Assembly (NCBI GenBank): GCA_029781975.1
Contig: JAKOVQ010000017.1
Coordinates: forward strand, 442,074 to 506,073
Source of the DNA: Acidobacteriota bacterium
Lineage (GTDB): Bacteria > Acidobacteriota > Thermoanaerobaculia > UBA5066
Direction: 5' to 3'
Length of the DNA stretch: 64,000 nucleotides
Part shown: piece by piece, positions 53,006 through 61,637 of the stretch
Layout of the letters: each line of letters starts with the position of its first letter
Numbering within the stretch: position 1 is the first letter of the stretch
Program-made: the position numbers and the translations under genes
The notes under the pieces: generated by a model
Seen by the model: only the letters and a program-made list of their open reading frames with translations
Told to the model about the DNA's origin: nothing
The model's database searches: none

Positions 53006-54790
53006 TCAGGCGGACGTCGGCCGGCCGGCGCCACCGCCGAGCCTGACCCGGGTGAACGCGAGAGCGGAGCGGACCACCTCGATCAGGACGCGCAGGCGCC
53101 CGACTCGGACCGGCGGATCGAGCGCCCCGGCGAGGAACCGGCGCAGCGCCTCGTTGCGGCGGAGCTTGCCGCTCGACGTGCGCGGGAGCGTCCCCGGCTC
53201 GAGCAGCCGAACGGTGTGGGGGCGGATCCCCGTGTGCGAGAGGACGGCGCGGCGGATCCGCTCGACCGTCCCTTCGTCGTCCGCGGGCGGCCCCGTGCCC
53301 CTGGCGCGTTCCGCGAGGACGAGCAGCTGCTCGCCGTCCTCCCCTTCCGGGACGAACCCGACGGCGACGGCGCACCCGGCCCGCACGCCCTCGACGCCCG
53401 CGAGCGCCTCCTCGAACTCCTGGGGAAGGTGGTTCGCTCCCCGGATGACGATGACGTTCTTCTCGCGGCCGCAGACGTGGAGCTCGCCCCCGGCGACGAA
53501 CCCGAGGTCTCCGGTGTCGAGCCACCCGCCCGAAAGCGCGCTCGCCGTGGCCTCGGGCTGGCCGAAGTAGCCCGCCATCACGGACGGACCGCGGACGAAG
53601 ATCCGCCCGACCCGAAGCTCCCCGAGGACGCTCCCGTCCGGGCCCCGGACCTCGACGTCGGTGCCCGGCACGGGCGTCCCGACCGAGACGACGGCGCGCG
53701 GGCCGTCCACGGCCTCGCCCGTCGCGGCGAGCCGCACCGGGTCGACGCGGGTCGCCTTCACCTCCCGGTCGCCGGGCGTGAAGGTGACGGCGAGGGCGGC
53801 CTCCGCGAGGCCGTAGACGGGCCGCAGGGCCCTCCGGTCGAACCCGAACGGCCCGAAGCGCCGGGCGAATCGATCGAGGGAGTCGAGCGACACCGGCTCG
53901 GCCCCGCAGAGGGCGACCTGCCAGCACGAGAGATCGGCGCCCCCCAGATCCTCGTCCCGCACCCGCTTGGCGCACAGCGCGTAGGCGAAGCTCGGCGCCA
54001 CGGAGATCGTGGCGCGATGCCGCGCGATCGCCCGGAGCCACAGCGCCGGCCTGGCCAGGAAGAGCTCGGGCGGGATCAGGACGAGCGGCCCCGGGTAGTA
54101 GACGGCCTGGAGGAGGCAGCCGATCAGCCCCATGTCGTGGTAGAGCGGCAGCCAGGAGACGCCCTTCTGCGGCAGGGCCTCCTCCCGGGGGAGGAGCGCC
54201 CGGAGGGCCGCGAGCTGGGCCATCAGGCCGTCGTGCGAGAGGGCGACCGGCCTCGGGTCCGCCGTCGATCCGGAGGAGAACTGGATCAGGCCGAGCGCCC
54301 CGGGACCGATCTCGGCCTCGAGCTCGCCAGCGGGGCCGAGGTCCCCGAGCGTCACGCACCCGAGCGGCGGGCGAGACGACTCGATCGCCTTCCCGAGGAG
54401 CGAGCGGGTCGTGGCGTCGGCGAGGACGAGCCGCGCCCCGACGGCGGCGATCATCCTCGACGTGGAGACGAGGTACTCCGCGAGCCGCCCGAGGCGGACG
54501 GGCGGGTAGAGCGGGACCGGCACGGCCCCGGCGAGGAGCACCCCGAAGAAGGCCTCCAGGAACGCCGGCGACGTCGGGAAGACGAGGGCGACGCGGTCGC
54601 CGGTCTCGACCCCCCGGGCCCGGAGCGCGCCCGCCGTCCGGCGGGCACGGGCTCGGACGTCGCCGTAGGTGACGAAGGTCTCGCCCTCCGTCCGGTCGAC
54701 GAAGGTGAGGCCCGAGGCGCTCGCCGCGGCCGCGGCGAGCGCCTCGTTCACGCTCCGGAACCTCGGATGAGGGAGGCGGGGACCCTTCAC
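53006..54790 (-). CDS. Fatty-acyl-AMP ligase (FAAL-type AMP-dependent synthetase)
   Basis: 594 residues. Adenylation fold: ATP loop FSSGSTADPRP (171-181, with Arg where Lys is usual), the FAAL phrase SWLPLYHDMGLIG, VALCGAEPV, PVYGLAEAALAVTF, LDTGDLGFV, and a C-terminal RTSSGKLRRNEALR with the catalytic lysine. This is the branch that activates fatty acids and loads them onto an ACP rather than CoA. GTG 54790 overlaps the ACP stop by four bases. Together with the ACP it probably supplies the starter to the type III PKS. Chain length is unknown. Confidence 0.9.
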   Translation of the reverse strand: MKGPRLPHPRFRSVNEALAAAAASASGLTFVDRTEGETFVTYGDVRARARRTAGALRARGVETGDRVALVFPTSPAFLEAFFGVLLAGAVPVPLYPPVRLGRLAEYLVSTSRMIAAVGARLVLADATTRSLLGKAIESSRPPLGCVTLGDLGPAGELEAEIGPGALGLIQFSSGSTADPRPVALSHDGLMAQLAALRALLPREEALPQKGVSWLPLYHDMGLIGCLLQAVYYPGPLVLIPPELFLARPALWLRAIARHRATISVAPSFAYALCAKRVRDEDLGGADLSCWQVALCGAEPVSLDSLDRFARRFGPFGFDRRALRPVYGLAEAALAVTFTPGDREVKATRVDPVRLAATGEAVDGPRAVVSVGTPVPGTDVEVRGPDGSVLGELRVGRIFVRGPSVMAGYFGQPEATASALSGGWLDTGDLGFVAGGELHVCGREKNVIVIRGANHLPQEFEEALAGVEGVRAGCAVAVGFVPEGEDGEQLLVLAERARGTGPPADDEGTVERIRRAVLSHTGIRPHTVRLLEPGTLPRTSSGKLRRNEALRRFLAGALDPPVRVGRLRVLIEVVRSALAFTRVRLGGGAGRPTSA

Positions 54791-55047
54791 CGCGCCCGGC
54801 CCTCGCGGACGGCGCGCTCCACGACGACGACGAGGTCCTCCACGGTCACGACGGACGGGGCATCGGTCCCGGCCAGGCTCACCCGGAACCGGTCCTCGAG
54901 GGCGACGGCCAGGACGAGGGCGCCGACCGAGTCGACCTGGAGGTCCGCGGCCAGCTGGTGGTGAAGCTCGACGGGACCGGCGACCTCCAGGTCGGCAGCG
55001 AGGGTCCTCCGGATCTCGGCGAGGACCTCGGCACGGACGTCATCCAT
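54787..55047 (-). CDS. Acyl carrier protein
   Basis: 86 residues, four-helix carrier-protein pattern with the phosphopantetheine serine in LQVDSVGALVLAVALE (Ser40). Acidic second helix, no signal peptide. It starts inside the methyltransferase gene end (eight-base overlap), and its stop overlaps the FAAL start by four bases. As it is encoded between a methyltransferase and a FAAL, it is probably the dedicated carrier for this type III PKS operon, although it could also serve the FAS-like operon 30 kb away, which has none. Confidence 0.92.
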   Translation of the reverse strand: MDDVRAEVLAEIRRTLAADLEVAGPVELHHQLAADLQVDSVGALVLAVALEDRFRVSLAGTDAPSVVTVEDLVVVVERAVREGRAR

Positions 55048-55618
55048 GCGGACCTCGAGGCAGCAGCCGGGATCGCCCTTCGAACGCGGCGGCGTAGGGC
55101 CGGCCCAGTGCCTGCTCCTCGGCGGGGATGCGGACGGCGAGCAGCGCCCCGTTCAGGGCGGAGAACGTCAGCGCGGTGAGCCACGCGCCGTGGATCAGGG
55201 GAACGCAGGCCATCTCGAGGACCACCGCCAGGTAATTCGGATGCCGCAGGAAGCGGTAGGGGCCGCCGGTGACCGGCGTGGCCCCGGGGATGGCGATGAT
55301 CCGCGTGTTCCAGCGCCACCCGAGCGTCCGGACGGCCCACCAGCGCAGCACCTGGGCTCCGAGGGCCGCGCCCAGGGCCCCGAACCCGAGGGCGCCCGGA
55401 AAGGGGCGCTTCAGGACGAGCACCTCGCCCGCGCACGCGAGGGGGAAGAGGGTGTGGAGCACGACCATGACCGCGTAGGCGCCGCGCCCCGTCTCGACGC
55501 CGCCCGCCGCGAGGGCGGCTCGAGAGTTGCGGCGCGAGACGAGGAGCTCCGCCCCCCTCTCCAGGCCGAGGAGGCAGAGGAACCCGAGGTAGAGGAGGAC
55601 GGAGGCGGGGGCTACCAC
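55040..55618 (-). CDS. ICMT-family (isoprenylcysteine-type) methyltransferase
   Basis: 192 residues, about four membrane helices. Family motifs are YRFLRHPNYLAVVLEMACVP and the late RIPAEEQALGRPYA, the SAM-binding part. GTG 55618 overlaps the type III PKS stop. In Bacillus the ICMT-like BpsB methylates the alkylpyrones made by the type III PKS BpsA, so here too an O-methylation of an alkylpyrone or resorcinol is likely. That role is by analogy. Confidence 0.85.
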   Translation of the reverse strand: MVAPASVLLYLGFLCLLGLERGAELLVSRRNSRAALAAGGVETGRGAYAVMVVLHTLFPLACAGEVLVLKRPFPGALGFGALGAALGAQVLRWWAVRTLGWRWNTRIIAIPGATPVTGGPYRFLRHPNYLAVVLEMACVPLIHGAWLTALTFSALNGALLAVRIPAEEQALGRPYAAAFEGRSRLLPRGPHG

Positions 55619-56703
55619 TGCAGGAGGACCAGCTCCGAGCAGAAGCCGGGCCCCATCGCCATCAGGAGCCCGCGGTCTCCCCTGGCAGGCTCGCCCGACG
55701 CGAGGAGCTCTCCGAGGACGAAGAGCACCGCCGCCGAGGAGAGGTTCCCGGTCTCCTTCAACGATCGCCACGAGCGCGCGAGGGCCCCCTCGGGTAGCTC
55801 CAGCGCGCTCTCGAACGCCCGGAGCACCTTCGGCCCGCCGGTGTGGGCGATCCAGTGGCGGACGGCCGAACGCTCGAGGCCGCTCTTCGCCAGGAAACCC
55901 TCCACGTCGCCGCGGACGTTCCGGCGCACCACCTCCGGCACCTTCGCCGAGAGGACCACCTTGAAGCCCGATTCCACGATGTCCCACCCCATCACGCGCT
56001 CCGTCCCCGGGTAGAACACGGAGCCCGTCGCCACGACGGCGGGACCGCCCGTCGAGCTCCCCCCGTCACGGTCGGCGCCCGCGAGGACGACCGCGGCCGC
56101 GCCGTCGCCGAAGAGGCCGGACGAGATGACGTTGGGGATCGAGAGGTCCTCCAGCTGGAGCGTGAGCGAGCAAAGCTCGACGGACAGGAGGACGGCCACC
56201 TGGTCCGGAAAGGCGGCGAGCAGGTCCGAGGCACGCGAGATGCCGGCCGCACCGCCCGCGCAGCCCAGGCCGAAGAGGGGCGAGCGCCGGACGTCGCGCC
56301 TCAGGCCCAGCCTGTTGACGAGCCGTGCGTCGATGCTCGGAGTCGCGATCCCCGTCGTCGTGACGAAGAAGAGGTGGTCCACGTCCGCGGGCGAGAGCCC
56401 GGCCCGCCCGAGCGCGTCCCGGATCGCCGCCTCGCCGAGGTCCACCGCGGCTCGGGTCCACGCCTCGTTCCGGGCCGCGAACGACGTCATCTCCCGGTAC
56501 GCCTCGAGCGGCAGGGCCAGGTAGCGCCCGGACACCTGGACGGCGCGGTGGAGCTCGTCCAGCCGGTCCGGGTTGAAGTGGGCCCCGGCCCAGGCGTCGC
56601 GAAACGCGGCGATGAGGGTCTCCTGGCTGGCGTAGTGCTCGGGGAGCGCCCGGCCCACGGCGCGGATGCGGACAGGTAGCCGCGGGGGCCGCTCGGTCGT
56701 CAC
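55612..56703 (-). CDS. Type III polyketide synthase (chalcone/stilbene synthase family)
   Basis: 363 residues. It has the full Cys-His-Asn triad: FGLGCAGGAAG (Cys148), IAHTGGPKVL (His287) and ETGNLSSAAV (Asn320), plus the C-terminal loop AMGPGFCSELVLLQW. Enzymes of this sort extend a fatty acyl or other starter with malonyl units and cyclise it to a pyrone or resorcinol. GTG 56703 is the first gene of a four-gene operon with methyltransferase, ACP and FAAL, all overlapping. The starter and product cannot be read from sequence. Confidence 0.93.
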   Translation of the reverse strand: MTTERPPRLPVRIRAVGRALPEHYASQETLIAAFRDAWAGAHFNPDRLDELHRAVQVSGRYLALPLEAYREMTSFAARNEAWTRAAVDLGEAAIRDALGRAGLSPADVDHLFFVTTTGIATPSIDARLVNRLGLRRDVRRSPLFGLGCAGGAAGISRASDLLAAFPDQVAVLLSVELCSLTLQLEDLSIPNVISSGLFGDGAAAVVLAGADRDGGSSTGGPAVVATGSVFYPGTERVMGWDIVESGFKVVLSAKVPEVVRRNVRGDVEGFLAKSGLERSAVRHWIAHTGGPKVLRAFESALELPEGALARSWRSLKETGNLSSAAVLFVLGELLASGEPARGDRGLLMAMGPGFCSELVLLQW

Positions 56704-56856
56704 CGGGGAAACTTAGCATGCCGTCCCGGGGCCCGAGCCGGGCTCCGTGCCGCCCGAGGCGCCGCCGCTGTCCGTGCGGTCGGCACCGCGGCACCGTCGG
56801 TCCCTTCCGATCGCGTCGTCCCCCGCGCGATCCGGCTCTCGTGAGCGCGGCCACCA

Positions 56857-56871
56857 TGGCAGGGGACTTGC
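56857..56871 (+). promoter_or_regulatory. Sigma-54 (-24/-12) promoter for the hydrolase-WrbA operon
   Basis: TGGCAG-GGGAC-TTGC followed by T. The predicted start is about 56883, which leaves a leader of about 205 bases to ATG 57088. A weaker second -24/-12-like match lies some 27 bases further on. Confidence 0.6.
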
Positions 56872-57087
56872 TGCTCGGTGCGGCCAGGAGCTTGCGCCCG
56901 TGCCGGACGATTCAGTCGCGATCCTCGGGCCGGCCCTCTCGAGGAGAGGGTGCGGCCGCAGCCCGGCGCCGGAGCCGGCGGGCGGCGCATCCGCCTCCTC
57001 ACCGCTTCCCCCTTCCTGGTCGCCGACCGTGGTCGCCCTGCGGACACGCGAAGGCGACGGACCCGTCGCCGCGAAAGGAGCCGCGAG
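56872..57087 (+). other. Long leader upstream of the hydrolase gene
   Basis: If the 56857 promoter is used, about 205 bases precede the ATG. No gene is convincing here, and no riboswitch-like structure was recognised by eye. GC-rich inverted repeats are present but short. GAAAGGAG before ATG 57088 is a normal ribosome site. Confidence 0.4.
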
Positions 57088-57912
57088 ATGAGCACGATCA
57101 CCACGAGGGACGGCACGCAGATCTCCTACAAGGACTGGGGCACGGGACAGCCCGTGGTCTTCAGCCACGGGTGGCCCCTCAACGCGGACAGCTGGGAGGC
57201 CCAGATGGTGTTCCTCGCCTCCCACGGCTACCGGTGCATCGCCCACGACCGCCGCGGCCACGGCCGCTCGAGCCAGCCCTATGGCGGCAACGACATGGAC
57301 ACCTACTCCGACGACCTCTCGGAGCTCATCGAGCGGCTCGACCTCGAGCGCGCCGTCCTCGTCGGGTTCTCCGCGGGCGGCGGGGAGGTCGCCCGCTACG
57401 TGGGCCGCCACGGCACGAAGCGGCTGGCCAAGGTCGCGCTCGTCTCCGCCGTCCCGCCGCTGATGCTGAAGACCGCGGACAACCCCGGCGGGCTGCCGAT
57501 GGAGGCGTTCGACGCGCTCCGCCTCGGCTCGATCGCCGACCGCTCGCAGCTCTACAAGGACCTCGCCAGCGGCCCGTTCTTCGGGGCCAACAGGCCCGGC
57601 GCCCGGGTCTCGCAGGGTGCGATCGACTCGTTCTGGCTCCAGGGCATGCAGGCCGGCCACACGAACGCCCTCGACTGCATCAAGGCGTTCTCCGAGACGG
57701 ACTTCACCGAAGACCTCGCGAAGCTCGACGTGCCGACGCTCATCGTGCACGGCGACGACGACCAGGTCGTGCCGATCGGCGCGTCGGCTCTGCGTTCGGC
57801 GAAGCTGGTCAGGAACGCGACCCTGAAGGTCTTCGCGGGCGCTCCCCACGGGCTGACCTACACGCACAAGGGTCAGCTCGACGCGGCCCTGCTGGCATTC
57901 CTCGGAACCTGA
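57088..57912 (+). CDS. Alpha/beta hydrolase (non-haem chloroperoxidase/esterase type)
   Basis: 274 residues. Oxyanion region [13 protein letters not shown], nucleophile elbow GFSAGGGEV (Ser95), acid in HGDDDQVVP (Asp225) and catalytic His254 ([10 protein letters not shown]). This is the cofactor-free haloperoxidase/esterase branch, whose natural substrates are usually small esters or lactones. It is followed by wrbA at 51 bases. In many bacteria both are general-stress genes, which fits the promoter type. Confidence 0.93.
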   Translation: MSTITTRDGTQISYKDWGTGQPVVFSHGWPLNADSWEAQMVFLASHGYRCIAHDRRGHGRSSQPYGGNDMDTYSDDLSELIERLDLERAVLVGFSAGGGEVARYVGRHGTKRLAKVALVSAVPPLMLKTADNPGGLPMEAFDALRLGSIADRSQLYKDLASGPFFGANRPGARVSQGAIDSFWLQGMQAGHTNALDCIKAFSETDFTEDLAKLDVPTLIVHGDDDQVVPIGASALRSAKLVRNATLKVFAGAPHGLTYTHKGQLDAALLAFLGT

Positions 57913-57963
57913 GGCGGGCCGGCGGGCGCCGGCACCCGGACACGCACCCTGAGGAGGGACGAC

Positions 57964-58566
57964 ATGACGAAGGTCCTCGTTCTCTACTACAGCATGTACG
58001 GCCACGTCGAGACCCTGGCGTACGCGGTGGCCGAAGGCGTGCGCGACGTCGAAGGCGCCGCGGCCAGCATCGCGCGCGTGCCCGACCTCGTGCCGGAGGA
58101 CGTGGCACGGAAGGCCGGCGCGAAGCTCGATCAGGCGGCGCCGATCGCGACCGTGGACGAATTGCCGGGCTTCGACGCCATCCTCTTCGGGACGCCGACC
58201 CGGTTCGGCAACATGTGCGCGCAGATGCGGAACTTCCTCGACCAGACCGGCCGTCTGTGGCTGAAGGGCGCGCTGATCGGCAAGGTGGGGAGCGTCTTCA
58301 CGTCGACGGCCACGCAGCACGGAGGACAGGAGACGACGATCACGTCGTTTCACAGCACCCTGCTGCATCACGGCATGGTCGTCGTGGGGGTGCCGTATTC
58401 CTGCCAGGAGATCATGACGATGAGCGAGATCACCGGCGGCTCGCCGTACGGGGCGGGCACCCTCGCCGGCGGAGACGGCAGCCGGGTCCCGTCGGAGAAC
58501 GAGAAGAAGATCGCCCGCTTCCAGGGGAGGCACGTGGCGGCCTTGGCCAGGAAGCTCTCCGCCTGA
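57964..58566 (+). CDS. wrbA: NAD(P)H:quinone oxidoreductase WrbA
   Basis: 200 residues, flavodoxin-like fold. [16 protein letters not shown] is the FMN phosphate loop, followed by [32 protein letters not shown] and [13 protein letters not shown]. WrbA is a tetrameric FMN quinone reductase that reduces quinones by two electrons and limits radical formation. GAGGAGGG-type ribosome site before the ATG. It shares a transcript with the upstream hydrolase. Assignment is secure. Confidence 0.95.
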   Translation: MTKVLVLYYSMYGHVETLAYAVAEGVRDVEGAAASIARVPDLVPEDVARKAGAKLDQAAPIATVDELPGFDAILFGTPTRFGNMCAQMRNFLDQTGRLWLKGALIGKVGSVFTSTATQHGGQETTITSFHSTLLHHGMVVVGVPYSCQEIMTMSEITGGSPYGAGTLAGGDGSRVPSENEKKIARFQGRHVAALARKLSA

Positions 58567-58742
58567 CGGCCGCCGCTCCTCGCCGGGGCCGCGAGGAACC
58601 CGGCAATCGGTGCAAGCGGGCCGGCACGAATTACAACCCGGTGCGTCCCTGCGTCCGTTCCGCGGGGACCCGCCGGGGCTGGCCTCGGCCGTGGGGGTCT
58701 CAGGGGCGGACGATCGGCCGCCGGGCGGGCGCCACGTGGCTC

Positions 58743-58757
58743 TGGCACGGCTCCTGC
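58743..58757 (+). promoter_or_regulatory. Sigma-54 (-24/-12) promoter for the Ser/Thr-rich lipoprotein gene
   Basis: TGGCAC-GGCTC-CTGC, with one base off in the -12 block. The predicted start is about 58769, next to AGGAG, which fits translation from ATG 58780. Confidence 0.6.
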
Positions 58758-58779
58758 TCTCACGCCCCAGGAGATGCAC

Positions 58780-59214
58780 ATGATTCACCGCAACCTCGGG
58801 TTCCTCTTCTCCGCCGGACTGCTCGCCGTCGCGGCTTCCTGCGGCCCATCGGCCGACACCGTCAAGAGCACCACCGAGTCGACGACTCAATCGGCCGAGG
58901 GAACCGTCCAGACCTCCACCGAGACCAAGCAGGTCGGGACGACCCTCGAGGCGACGAGCGAGACCAAGGTCGACACGTCCTCCGGGACCGTCCAGTCCAA
59001 GACCACGACGACCGTCGGGACGGTCACGGTCTTCACCCCTGGCCAGAAGCTCGAGGTGATGACGGGAGAGAAGACGATCCACGGCTTCGACCTCGAGGAG
59101 AAGGACGTCGTCTACTCGGTCGACCCCGCCGTGGCCGTCGGCTCGCGCGTCACCGTCACCGAGGAGACGGGTGACAACAAGGTCCGTCGCATCACCGTCA
59201 GGCTCGGCTCGTAG
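58780..59214 (+). CDS. Small Ser/Thr-rich lipoprotein
   Basis: 144 residues from ATG 58780, better spaced to AGGAG than the ATG six bases earlier. The signal ends in AVAASC, a possible lipobox, giving a lipid-anchored protein. A Ser/Thr-rich stretch (STTESTTQSAEGTVQTSTET) and a beta-like domain follow (FTPGQKLEVMTGEKTIHGFD; SRVTVTEETGDNKVRRI). Some DUF5666-like proteins look similar. Preceded by a sigma-54-type site. Function unknown. Confidence 0.7.
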   Translation: MIHRNLGFLFSAGLLAVAASCGPSADTVKSTTESTTQSAEGTVQTSTETKQVGTTLEATSETKVDTSSGTVQSKTTTTVGTVTVFTPGQKLEVMTGEKTIHGFDLEEKDVVYSVDPAVAVGSRVTVTEETGDNKVRRITVRLGS

Positions 59215-59297
59215 GAAGCAGGGCACCCGCTCTCTCACGAGCGCGGCTCCCCGCGGTCGGGGCGCGCTGTTCGCTCCTCGTCCGAGGGAGGTCGACC

Positions 59298-59621
59298 ATG
59301 AACACGCCGCTCGCCGTCGTCGTCTTCGCCCTGGGAGCCATCGTCCTCGGGGCGATCGCCGTCGCACTCTCTGGGACGCGCAGGACGGCGCACCTGAAGG
59401 AGCGCTTCGGGACCGCGCACGCGCGGGCGACGGCCGCGGAGGGAGGCAAGGCGGAGGCGCGGCTCGCAGCGCGGGAGCGGCGGGTCGAGAGGCTCCAGAT
59501 CCGACGAGCTCCCGGCGGTCCCGCCGTTTCCGACGCCCGGGAAGGGCCGAGATCCGCCACCCGACACCGTCCGTACGGACATGACCCCCGCCGCTGGTGC
59601 GGCCCCGAGAGGATCACATGA
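59298..59621 (+). CDS. Short, probably C-terminally truncated membrane protein
   Basis: 107 residues. One N-terminal membrane helix (AVVVFALGAIVLGAIAVAL) then HLKERFGTAHARAT and AARERRVERLQIRR. This resembles the start of a widespread family of about 180 residues that normally continues with a conserved ARFVDDP and RGYPV-type C-terminal half. Here the likeness stops after residue 70 and the rest reads as random Arg/Pro-rich sequence. The stop still overlaps the next ATG as ATGA. Either a real short protein or a truncated one. Confidence 0.45.
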   Translation: MNTPLAVVVFALGAIVLGAIAVALSGTRRTAHLKERFGTAHARATAAEGGKAEARLAARERRVERLQIRRAPGGPAVSDAREGPRSATRHRPYGHDPRRWCGPERIT

Positions 59622-61261
59622 AGATCGCCAGCCTGGTGCGGTTCTCGCGCACCGCTCTCATCGGCTCGTTCGTTCTCGCGACGCTGGCGGATGGATCGCT
59701 TGCGGCCCAGCCGTGCCCGACGGGGTCGACGATCCCCAACTTCCGCCACGTGAGCAGCACGCGCACGGTGCCGCGGCAGGTCACGTACGCCTGGGACGCT
59801 CCGGCGGGAGCCGCCGACGGGACGACGTACGAGATCCTGCGGGCGGTGTCGCCCGACTATTGCTCGAGCTTCCCCGGCCTGTCGGTCATCGCGGAGACGA
59901 CCGTCCAGATCTACACGGTCACGCTCGAGAGGCCCGACAGCGTCTACGAGTTCTGGGTGCGGGTGAAGGGCTGCAACACCGGGGCCCCCGTCGCGTGGAT
60001 CGACGACTCCTACCAGACGTTCCCCTCGGCTCCCGTCCTCGCGGTCGCCGCCACGGCGCCCAGCGAGGTCGCGCTGAGCCTCACCCAGAACGACTCGCGC
60101 ACCGCGGGCGCCGTCATCGAACGGGCCGGCAGCGACGGGCTCTTCCGGCAGATCGAGACCCGCTCGTTCTACGACCTCTGTCCGGCCGGCAGCTCCCGCC
60201 TCGTGGTCGACGCCAGCCTCGCGCCCGGCACGTACAGCTACCGGGCCTGGTCGTTCAACCAGGGGACCTCCCAGCAGGTCTTCTCCAACGTCGTCACGGC
60301 CACCGTCACCGGGTCGGGCGAGCCGCCTCCGGTCATCTCCTTCTACTCCGCGAGCCCCGCCACCACGAGCCCGGGAGAGCAGTCGACGCTCAGCTGGTCG
60401 GCGATCGGGGGGACCTCCGCCGCGATCGACCAGGGTGTCGGCCCGGTCCCGACGTCCGGGTCCGTCGTCGTCCAGCCGGCCACCACCACGACGTACACCC
60501 TCACGGTGACCGGTCCCGGGGGCACGGCCGCGGGCCGGGTCCAGGTGACCGTCACGCCCATCCCGCTCCCCGGAGCGGTGGCCTCGACGATCGTGACCGT
60601 CGTCTCGACGCCGGGCCTCTACGGCGCGTTCTACCGGACGGCGGTCCAGCTCACGAACACCTCCGGCAGCCTGTCGTTCGGCCGCCTCGTCTATCACCCG
60701 AAGGAGCGAAGCGGCTCGGACGGAGACTCCTTCGTCCGCTACACGCTCCAGCCGCGCCAGACCCTCGAGTTCGCGAACGTCCTCGTCCTGATCGGCACGA
60801 GCGGAAACGGCAGCCTGGACGTCGTGCCCGAGGGCGGCAGCATCCCCGTCGTGCGGGCGCGCGTCTACAACGACCAGGGGACCCTCGGCACGACGGGCGT
60901 CACGGAAGACGCGCTCCCCGCCTCCGACGCCCTGACCGCCGGTGACACCGCCGTCCTCCTCGCCCCGTCGGACTTCCGGAAGTTCCGCTTCAGCGTCGGC
61001 CTGCGGACCCTCGCCGCCGGTGCGACCCTCACCTTCACCCTGCGGAGCGCCGAGGGGGACGTCATCACGACTCGGACCGAGAATCTCCCCGGGACCTACT
61101 ACATCCAGCGGTCCGCGCAGGACTTGTTCGGCGTGGCCACGTTCGACGGCAACGAGAGCGTCACCGTTCAGGTGAGCTCCGGGGCCGCCTTCGTCTACGC
61201 GACGGTCGCCGACAACATCACCAACGACCCGGCCATCCAGATCGCACGGCGCCTCCCGTAG
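59618..61261 (+). CDS. Large secreted multi-domain protein with a C-terminal module shared with the 29399 gene
   Basis: 547 residues. A signal peptide (ALIGSFVLATLADGSLAAQ) precedes two fibronectin-like beta regions (TYAWDAPAGAADGTTYEILR; SVYEFWVRVKGC) and an Ig-like part (SASPATTSPGEQSTLSWSA). The C-terminal domain begins STPGLYGAFYRTAVQLTNTS and ends ATVADNITNDPAIQI. That last module resembles the whole 29399 protein, including the V-D-N-x-x-N-D end. It is likely surface-exposed. GAGAGG before ATG 59618. Two hairpins follow. Confidence 0.8.
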   Translation: MKIASLVRFSRTALIGSFVLATLADGSLAAQPCPTGSTIPNFRHVSSTRTVPRQVTYAWDAPAGAADGTTYEILRAVSPDYCSSFPGLSVIAETTVQIYTVTLERPDSVYEFWVRVKGCNTGAPVAWIDDSYQTFPSAPVLAVAATAPSEVALSLTQNDSRTAGAVIERAGSDGLFRQIETRSFYDLCPAGSSRLVVDASLAPGTYSYRAWSFNQGTSQQVFSNVVTATVTGSGEPPPVISFYSASPATTSPGEQSTLSWSAIGGTSAAIDQGVGPVPTSGSVVVQPATTTTYTLTVTGPGGTAAGRVQVTVTPIPLPGAVASTIVTVVSTPGLYGAFYRTAVQLTNTSGSLSFGRLVYHPKERSGSDGDSFVRYTLQPRQTLEFANVLVLIGTSGNGSLDVVPEGGSIPVVRARVYNDQGTLGTTGVTEDALPASDALTAGDTAVLLAPSDFRKFRFSVGLRTLAAGATLTFTLRSAEGDVITTRTENLPGTYYIQRSAQDLFGVATFDGNESVTVQVSSGAAFVYATVADNITNDPAIQIARRLP

Positions 61262-61292
61262 GCGGCGGACACGCTTCTGTCCTGGCAGACGG

Positions 61293-61367
61293 GGCTGCGT
61301 CAACGCAGCCGGACACGGACCGACGAGGAGGCCGTCACGCCCGACGGACGGGACGGACCTCCTCGTC
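61293..61367 (+). terminator. Pair of hairpins after the 59618 gene
   Basis: The first is GGCTGCGT-CA-ACGCAGCC (61293-61310). The second has arms GACGAGGAGG (61322-61331) and CCTCCTCGTC (61358-61367). Both lie between the stop at 61261 and the small gene at 61406. There is no T run. Confidence 0.5.
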
Positions 61368-61405
61368 ACGCCTGGCTCGAAGGGATCGGGTCGAGGGAGC
61401 ACGCC

Positions 61406-61603
61406 ATGAAATGGGCCAATCTCTACTTCTTCGGATTCGTCGTCCTCCTCGCGGGGGTCGTCGCGGCGCTCTGGAAGGTCGGGGTGCTGGAGCGCGTGGG
61501 AGCCGGCTGGACGGCGATCGGGATCGTGATCGCGCTCGGGATCGGGATCATGGTCTCCGTCGCCAGCAGCGGGCGCAAGGAATCGATCCAGATCGAGAAG
61601 TGA
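61406..61603 (+). CDS. Small membrane protein, two helices
   Basis: 65 residues: helix one NLYFFGFVVLLAGVVAALW, helix two AIGIVIALGIGIMVSVAS, then a polar end RKESIQIEK. GAGGGAGC before ATG 61406. It is 34 bases upstream of the PH/SHOCT gene. Family not recognised; short proteins of this shape are common next to stress genes. Confidence 0.75.
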   Translation: MKWANLYFFGFVVLLAGVVAALWKVGVLERVGAGWTAIGIVIALGIGIMVSVASSGRKESIQIEK

Positions 61604-61637
61604 CTCCCCGGGCGGCGCCCGGGCTCCGGAGGTCCCC

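Noticed and set aside
61283-61298. Sigma-54-like sequence TGGCAGACGGGGCTGC before the 61406 gene
   Set aside because: GG and GC are eleven bases apart instead of ten, and the site is mixed with a hairpin.
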